Shown here: piece after piece, positions 57,094-64,000 of the stretch | How positions within the stretch are numbered: position 1 is the first letter of the stretch | Layout: the number at the start of each line of letters is the position of its first letter | Assembly: GCF_958979055.1 (NCBI RefSeq) | Contig: NC_084886.1 | Span: 48,935,654 to 48,999,653, forward strand | Origin: Alnus glutinosa | Taxonomy: Eukaryota > Streptophyta > Magnoliopsida > Fagales > Betulaceae | Direction of reading: 5' to 3' | Length of the DNA: 64,000 bases | Notes under the pieces: model-generated | Seen by the model: only the letters and a program-made list of their open reading frames with translations | What the model was told of the DNA's origin: nothing | Database searches by the model: none | Translations under genes and position numbers: made by a program

Positions 57094-59059
57094 CACACGC
57101 CCCCTCCCTTTTCTTTTTCTTTTTTTTTTTCTTTTTTCTTTTTTTTCTTTTCCCTGTGTTTGTCTTTATAGTGCAAATCTTTGACTTGTGGGAAAACCAA
57201 ATAATTTTCAATTGGAACAGCAAAGCATGTTTTTCTCGGGTATCGTTTATTTACAGAGCTTAAATGTTGTTAAATTTGTGCATTCTTCTTCTGTCTGTGT
57301 TGCTTGCTGATTCTGTGGCTTTGAAAAATCATAATAACCTAATTTCCAGACCTGAAATACACATGGAACTTCATAATTAATGGATGGTATCCTAGGTTTA
57401 TTACTAAAAGTTTTTTACTGTTATGCTTCTTCAAAGGCTGTATACAGTCTTTCAGAAAATTCGATGAAGGCAGCCATGGAATGGTTTGGTCTTCTTCCAT
57501 TTAAAGAAGATGGACGCAATTTGCGTTAATGAAGGGTTCCTTTGAACCCGGCATCAGCGTACAAATTTAAAATACGTGACTTAGCATGGCCCGTGCATGC
57601 CCACGTACTCTGTAGTCCATTCATCAACATGCCTACATGGCAACAAATCTATTGTATTTGCCCGGCCCCACATCCAAGTCGGTTTGGATTAGCTGAGCAG
57701 AAAAGAACAACGGTAAGCGGTGGCTGCCGTACTGGTGGAAGCAGTGGTGCTGGTGATGATGGCAGGCGGTTGAGGGGTTCCCAAGTTGCGTCAAGGGCGT
57801 GGGAATATTGGTTGATCTTTCTCCATTGCCACAATTAATAGAGAGAAAAACTACTGCATGAATCCTTGATGAATATTAATTTCATAAAGAAATTATTTAA
57901 CTACATATTAAAAATTAAGAAACTAAAACCAATATGTGAATGCGTATACCCAATACCCAAAGGTAGTTTGAAGGGGTCGAGCGTTACTTTTTAAAGTTTA
58001 AAGATGTAAGGCTATTAGTACCAAAGGTTATAATTAAGTTAAATCGTCATATATACTTATGAGTGCATCTCAATCTATATATAATATTTACACAATCTTA
58101 TAGAAAAAGAAAATAATATCTAAGTATTTATACATCGGCTGGCGAAAATGTTTTATAGTTGTCTAGATATAAATTTGAACAAAAGCTTTCGCCCAAAATT
58201 AATATTCAAACTAGGATGGGTTAAGTAAAGTAATTTTTCCGAGTCTATAAAGGTAGGTTGAGTGGGTTGAATAAGTAATGGCAGCCCCTAATTAGGTAGG
58301 TTGGCGTGAAGCACCATATCGATATAATTTGCACTTGCCAAAATTCAGACTAATGTAATAAGGCCGGTACCAGAGTAAGGATTAAAGAAAGATAAAGCAG
58401 CATGCAAGCACAATTGAACAGCAAATGTGTTGATGTTTATTGCAAATGCTTTGCTCTTTTACTTATGCCACAATTGTGCCTCTTGCATAGATTTTTACTT
58501 TTATGGCGTCAAGTACAAATGTAACAAAGTTATGGGACATCATCGTCCTATAATTTTTCAAGTGATGTATATGAGTGGGATTTCATCACCCTTCCCAATG
58601 AGAGCCCCCTCTCCTCCCCTGTGCTGCTCACGGACAGATAGAGGTGGGGATGGTCCGAGATGTTAATTTATTATTATTACTCTTATTATTATTTTAAAAA
58701 TAAATTAAAATGTCTTTTTAATATTAATATAATATTTATTTTTTCCTTTTTTAATATTTATAGTTTTAACCAGAAGGCCACACGTGTGACCTTTTGGTTA
58801 GGTATGACGTGACAACATCGTTAGAAAATACCTATTTGATAACAATTGAAACTTTAGGAAGTAAATTGACAATATTTAAACTTAAGAGAACAATTTGATA
58901 GTGTCATACCTCATGACCTTGAAGCATTTTTCCCTTTCTTTCTCTTTACCTTTTATTCTTTCTCTTTACCTTGTATTGGTTGGGTTGGGCAGATTGGGAT
59001 CCTTTTCCTTTTCACTTGAAGATCCATTTCATCAAGTAACTGTGAATTTGAATATTTAT
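57094..59059. other. F-box 3' UTR and intergenic DNA
   Basis: A pyrimidine-rich tract follows the stop, and the 3' UTR may run to about 57500. Beyond it no gene is supported; the 98-codon ORF at 57542-57838 has a glycine-rich, featureless end. A 32-bp near-perfect palindrome centred on CACACGTGTG lies at 58768-58799. Confidence 0.4.
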
Positions 59060-59275
59060 TTGAATAGAAGTGAAGAATGATTGATGTGATATAAAATTTG
59101 AGAATGTTTTATAAAAAAAGTGAAAAAAAATTATTTTGTAGTGAATTTTTTTATTTGAATAGTAATAAAAAATTATTGATGTGATGTAAAAAGTGTAAAA
59201 AAGTTAAAATGTTTTTGATTTAATTTTTTTGGGAGAAGTGAAATGGAAATTGGAAATTTTAGGCTTTGTTACCAA
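59060..59275. mobile_element. MITE-like repeat, diverged copy
   Basis: The TTGATGTGATATAAAA core, TTTTGTAGTGAATTTTTTTA, a second TTGATGTGATGTAAAA and a GGGAGAAGTGAAATGG end occur in the same order as the copy at 14275-14545. The termini are too worn to define. Confidence 0.5.
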
Positions 59276-60172
59276 ACAACTTATTATGTTACATTTAACG
59301 GTATAAAATCTCATATCATTTAAAAAATTTAAATGATAAAACATATTCACTATGTTGTAACACATACAACATTATATCTGCAAAATCTAATTTGAACCAT
59401 AAAATAAATATTCTCCATTTCACTTAAAATGAAGAGGACCCTAATCCGGGTTGAGCCACTGTGTTAGACCCTCTCATGCTTTCGCTGGCTTTGTATCTAT
59501 TCGCTTGGCCCCACCCATGTACCGTTTTGTTTGTAGTACAGATGGGCTTCCCACCCCGCCAAAATCTGCTTTGGGAGATTCATAAGAGAGCCCTAGCTTG
59601 GTGAAACTTCAGGGTTATAGTAAAAAAAAAATAGCATGCAAATTGGCAATCATGTAGGCCTCTTAGAAGATGCTTTCACTCTAGAGAAATGAAGCATGCT
59701 CATTGCTCCAGCTTGAAGCTCAATATCATCTGTACGTGTAACCCTTTTTATCCTATCAATCCCATACTCATGGAAGATCAAACCTCAGACCTTCACTTTT
59801 AGATAGAACTACCGCAAGGCTATAAAATCATTGGTACTCAATAGTCAGCATATAAATCACAATATTCATGACCAATGAAATAAATGAGACTGAGTAAAAC
59901 GTCTATTACTACTATTATTCATCACCTCCATAGTCACCACCCCATTATACCCGGAATATAAAGAGCACGCCAATAGCAGATTCTTTGTCTCGGCTATAAT
60001 CCGTACACAACTGCGTTTAGAAATGTCACCAAATCCGCCTCTGTTGGCTCAGCCTGACACTATGCTAAATAATTTGAAACAATATTGGCATAAATTGGAA
60101 TTAGATTCATCTTTTCTATCACCCCATATAAATTGAAAGAATAACAATTTGGAAATGAATGAATTAACAAAA
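59276..60172. other. Intergenic DNA
   Basis: No gene, tail or inverted terminus is recognised. The part nearest 60172 is probably the 3' UTR of the minus-strand exons that follow. Confidence 0.4.
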
Positions 60173-60998
60173 TCAGATATCATTCATCATAGCAGCCAAA
60201 TACTGCTTTCCTGCATACAAAAAAATTATACACACAAGAATAATCGAGGCTAAACGCACTAACGCAGGACTCATGTTCTTGGACTTAGCTTCACTGTATT
60301 GCCCTTCACCATTAATCATCCTTAATCGCTCACATAAAAGAATTCTCTTGTCTTGAGGCGTTTTAAAACTTTTCTCAGCATTACTGAACAGCTTTTTACC
60401 TGCAATATTAATTGTGACAGTTTACGATTATATTCACATGGAAGAGCAAAAAGTACCAAAAAGAGACCAAAATTGACACTGCAAAAAGGATAAACTTGTC
60501 TGCTATTACAACTAAAATGGCCAAAACCGTAAAATTAGGGTAACTTTTTAGACAACGATCTAGTAAATCGGACCCAAAATCTATTGGTCATCGTCACGTT
60601 GTGATTCCAAGTGGCACAATGTCACTCCAAGTCCAAGAGCCACCCACCAGTATCTTAACCTCTAATTGCAAATCTTAAGTGCTCTTTAAACAAATTTCTC
60701 TTTGTAATCCTTAGAAAACATTGATGTTGCAAGCAGTAATTCTGTCTTTTGTAAAGTGGGTAAATGTTAAGATGTAGCAACCATTTCCAATTTTACACCC
60801 CAATATTTTAGGCTCAGCTGTAAGATGACTGATTCAACAGATATGGCAAACTCAATACATATCAAAAGTTGCATCTACTTGTACAATTGAAAGGGTGAAA
60901 TGCAAATCACATAATTAATTTATCAGTGTTGCGAGTAGTGACCTGAATATTGTACCTTCCTTTGGCCTTGAAGCTTTTACATTGTACAAGTAAGCTTC
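60173..60998 (-). CDS. Unidentified tail-anchored protein, 3' exons only (partial)
   Basis: Two minus-strand exons join in phase. The first (60998-60956) reads EAYLYNVKASRPKE; the second (60399-60173) continues GKKLFSNAEKSFKTPQDKRI and ends in a hydrophobic helix (LVRLASIILVCIIFLYAG) with a short tail, KQYLAAMMNDI, before TGA. Acceptors (GAACAG; TTGCAG) and the donor (GTACAA) are proper, and the roughly 89 visible residues have no stop, so this looks like real coding sequence. The helix 15 residues from the end suggests C-terminal anchoring. No upstream exon fits in the 132 bp before the GTG stop codon at 61131. It is therefore a displaced gene fragment, an alternative 3' end of the upstream transcript, or a gene overlapping GTG. 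I do not recognise the family. Confidence 0.5.
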
Positions 60999-61130
60999 CT
61001 GTTCTTCATGCATAAAAACAAGGTAAACAATGAGATGATTCAATTACTCAGATAAGCACTGCAGAACTGGAATTTTGATTAATAAACAAAATGAAACAAT
61101 CTAATTCTCACATACTTGCAGTAAATTACA

Positions 61131-62540
<1,410 letters not shown>

Positions 62541-62609
62541 TTAGTTGTCTATAAGCTTCAAGATGTACTCTAGTTTTGAAAAATCATAAACTGGAAGCTC
62601 TAAAAATTG

Positions 62610-63216
62610 TTTTGAAAAAATAAAATGAGGTGTTTGGCAAATGTTTTAGGGATGGTTGGCCCTCCCTCCCCTTTGAGAGGCTGCCAATCTCGAAATTGGC
62701 CGGTTGGATTTCATCATAACGGGGAGGTTGTGGTTTGGGAGGACGTCAATGATTTTTGGGATGGTTTGCCCTTGGATTGGGATATGGATGGTGATTTTGA
62801 GGAGGAGGCTTTGGCTATTCGGGATGCCATGGAAGAGGAATTTCTGCGTGAGAAGATGATAGTGCGCCAGAAATCGAAGGGAAAGAGGGAGTTGCTGAAT
62901 TTGCAAAGTTCCGTTAACTATGATGTTGCTTCAGACTCCTCTAGACGCAGGAAAGGAAAGGGCCTCAAGTTGTAGGGTAGTGTTCTTTAGAGGGCTTTTT
63001 GGGTTGTCTCTAGGTTTCTTTTGTGGGTTGTTTTGGGTTTTTTTTTTCGGGTTCTAGGGTTTTCCTTTTGGGGTTTTTTGGTGGGTTTCGGGCTTGGTCC
63101 TCTTGGGATTTTTTTGGGTTTTTTTCTTTTTTTGTGCTGGCTTTGGCTGCTCGTGTATACCCCCGATGTACTTAGGGGCGCCTTACGCTTTTTAATAAAC
63201 TTACTTATAAAAAAAA
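62610..63216 (+). mobile_element. Internally deleted or truncated LINE, plus strand
   Basis: An open frame (62625-62975) ends VNYDVASDSSRRRKGKGLKL. Such SSRRGKGK text is typical of the hinge between ORF1 and the endonuclease in Fagales-type LINEs (from memory). It is followed directly by a GT-rich LINE 3' UTR with CCGATGTACTTAGGGGCGCC, TTTTTAATAAACTTACTTAT and a short A run. The reverse transcriptase is absent, so the copy is deleted inside or is a chimeric derivative. The 5' end and target duplication could not be fixed. Confidence 0.7.
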
Positions 63217-64000
63217 TACATGAAAATTCGAAAAACTAGAATCTGAGGAAGCAGCCCAAAGAAAGAGATTTTTAAAGATTAAAGCCTTTATTCTACTAAG
63301 GTCCTCTTATTGTCCTCAAAGTTATGATAATTTCTTTCCCTCCATATACACCACATAAGGCAAGATGAGACCTACCCCCTAGCGCTCTTTAACAGGCAAA
63401 GAGGTCTACCACCTTTCTAGGCATAACCCAAGCCAGCCCTACATTGTTGAAGAATGTATTCCAAAGTGCACCTGCAAACTCATAGTGGAGACGGAGATGG
63501 TCCACTAACTCCCCCCACTCTTCTTACACATGCAACACCACTCAACCACAATAATATGTCATTTGCTTAAATTGTCCATGGTGATGATCTTTCCTAAGGC
63601 CGCTAACCAAGCAAAGAAAGCCACTCTCAAGGGAGCCTTATTCCGCCAAATGCTCTTCCAAGGGAAAGGAGTGTTGCCATGGGGAACAAGAACATTATAG
63701 TAAGATCTCACATCAAACAACCCTCTCCTGGAAGGTATACAACAAAGTCTGTCCTCCACACCGTGTCTCACTCTAATGGAATACAACAAAGTGTAGAGAG
63801 AAGTAAAGAGATCTGTCTCCCAATCATGAGCCGCTCTGAAGAAGTTAATAAGTCTTGAGAGCTTGATGCCCACATCAAACATCATGCCAGAATCAAATTT
63901 TGGAGCCACCCCCATCTCAAATCTAGTGTGGCTAGAAAGCTCCCCCCCAACCCCACCTAATATTCTTCTAGAGCCTCACCCCATACGACCCATGAACCTC
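63217..64000 (-). mobile_element. LINE ORF2 3' part (zf-RVT region), minus strand, cut by window edge
   Basis: The minus-strand frame at 63915-63559 carries the zinc-binding reverse transcriptase C-terminal domain (zf-RVT): RRGLFDVRSYYNVLV, FPWKSIWRNKAPLRVAFFAW and LGKIITMDNL. Downstream, the expected cysteines appear (VVEWCCMCKKSG), then the frame breaks several times toward 63230. It continues past the right edge. Its 3' side abuts the 3' end of the plus-strand LINE, so the two copies face each other tail to tail. Confidence 0.85.

Overview
The window is nuclear DNA of a eudicot, probably a woody rosid. This rests on AT-rich, intron-rich genes, plant-only protein families, microsatellites and abundant small transposons; the lineage is inference, not read directly. 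There is no prokaryotic, organellar or viral gene organisation. Five host genes (one cut by the right edge), one partial gene and two small candidate ORFs are visible. Exons were joined by hand from splice sites and reading phase.

Layout. 1-2244: intergenic DNA with a 48-codon ORF at 1131. 2245-8063: a 5.8 kb Mutator-like element with a perfect 9-bp target duplication. It carries pieces of host genes, including a receptor-like kinase fragment (+) and a plastid chaperonin-60 beta exon fragment (-), so it is a Pack-MULE. 8442-8954: a complete 513-bp TRIM retrotransposon. 9409-13427 (+): a seven-exon zinc alcohol dehydrogenase-like gene. 16239-16373 (-): a 44-aa single-helix ORF. 18132-21965 (-): a five-exon plastid membrane protein gene (At1g42960-like). 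25504-36156 (-): a twelve-exon gene for a 1633-aa PHD-finger protein of the AIPP2 type, with two GC-AG introns. 37100-49100: a gene-poor stretch with LINE relics and MITEs. 49140-57093 (+): an F-box/kelch gene whose coding exon (55801-57093) seems to lie behind a roughly 6.5 kb leader intron full of internal duplications. 60173-60998 (-): two exons of an unidentified tail-anchored protein. 61131-62282 (-): the last two exons of a GTG/COLD1 (GPCR-type G protein) gene whose 5' part is not seen. 62600-64000: two LINE fragments facing each other.

The host genes act in unrelated processes (oxidoreduction, plastid membrane, chromatin reading, protein turnover or scaffolding, channel-like signalling), so no pathway cluster is evident. 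The coherent story is transposon biology. The Pack-MULE and several 150-180 bp MITEs share the terminal motif GAGWAATG and 9-bp duplications. Retroelements are present as a TRIM, a SINE, 5'-truncated LINEs and LINE tails cut down to little more than the poly(A) end.
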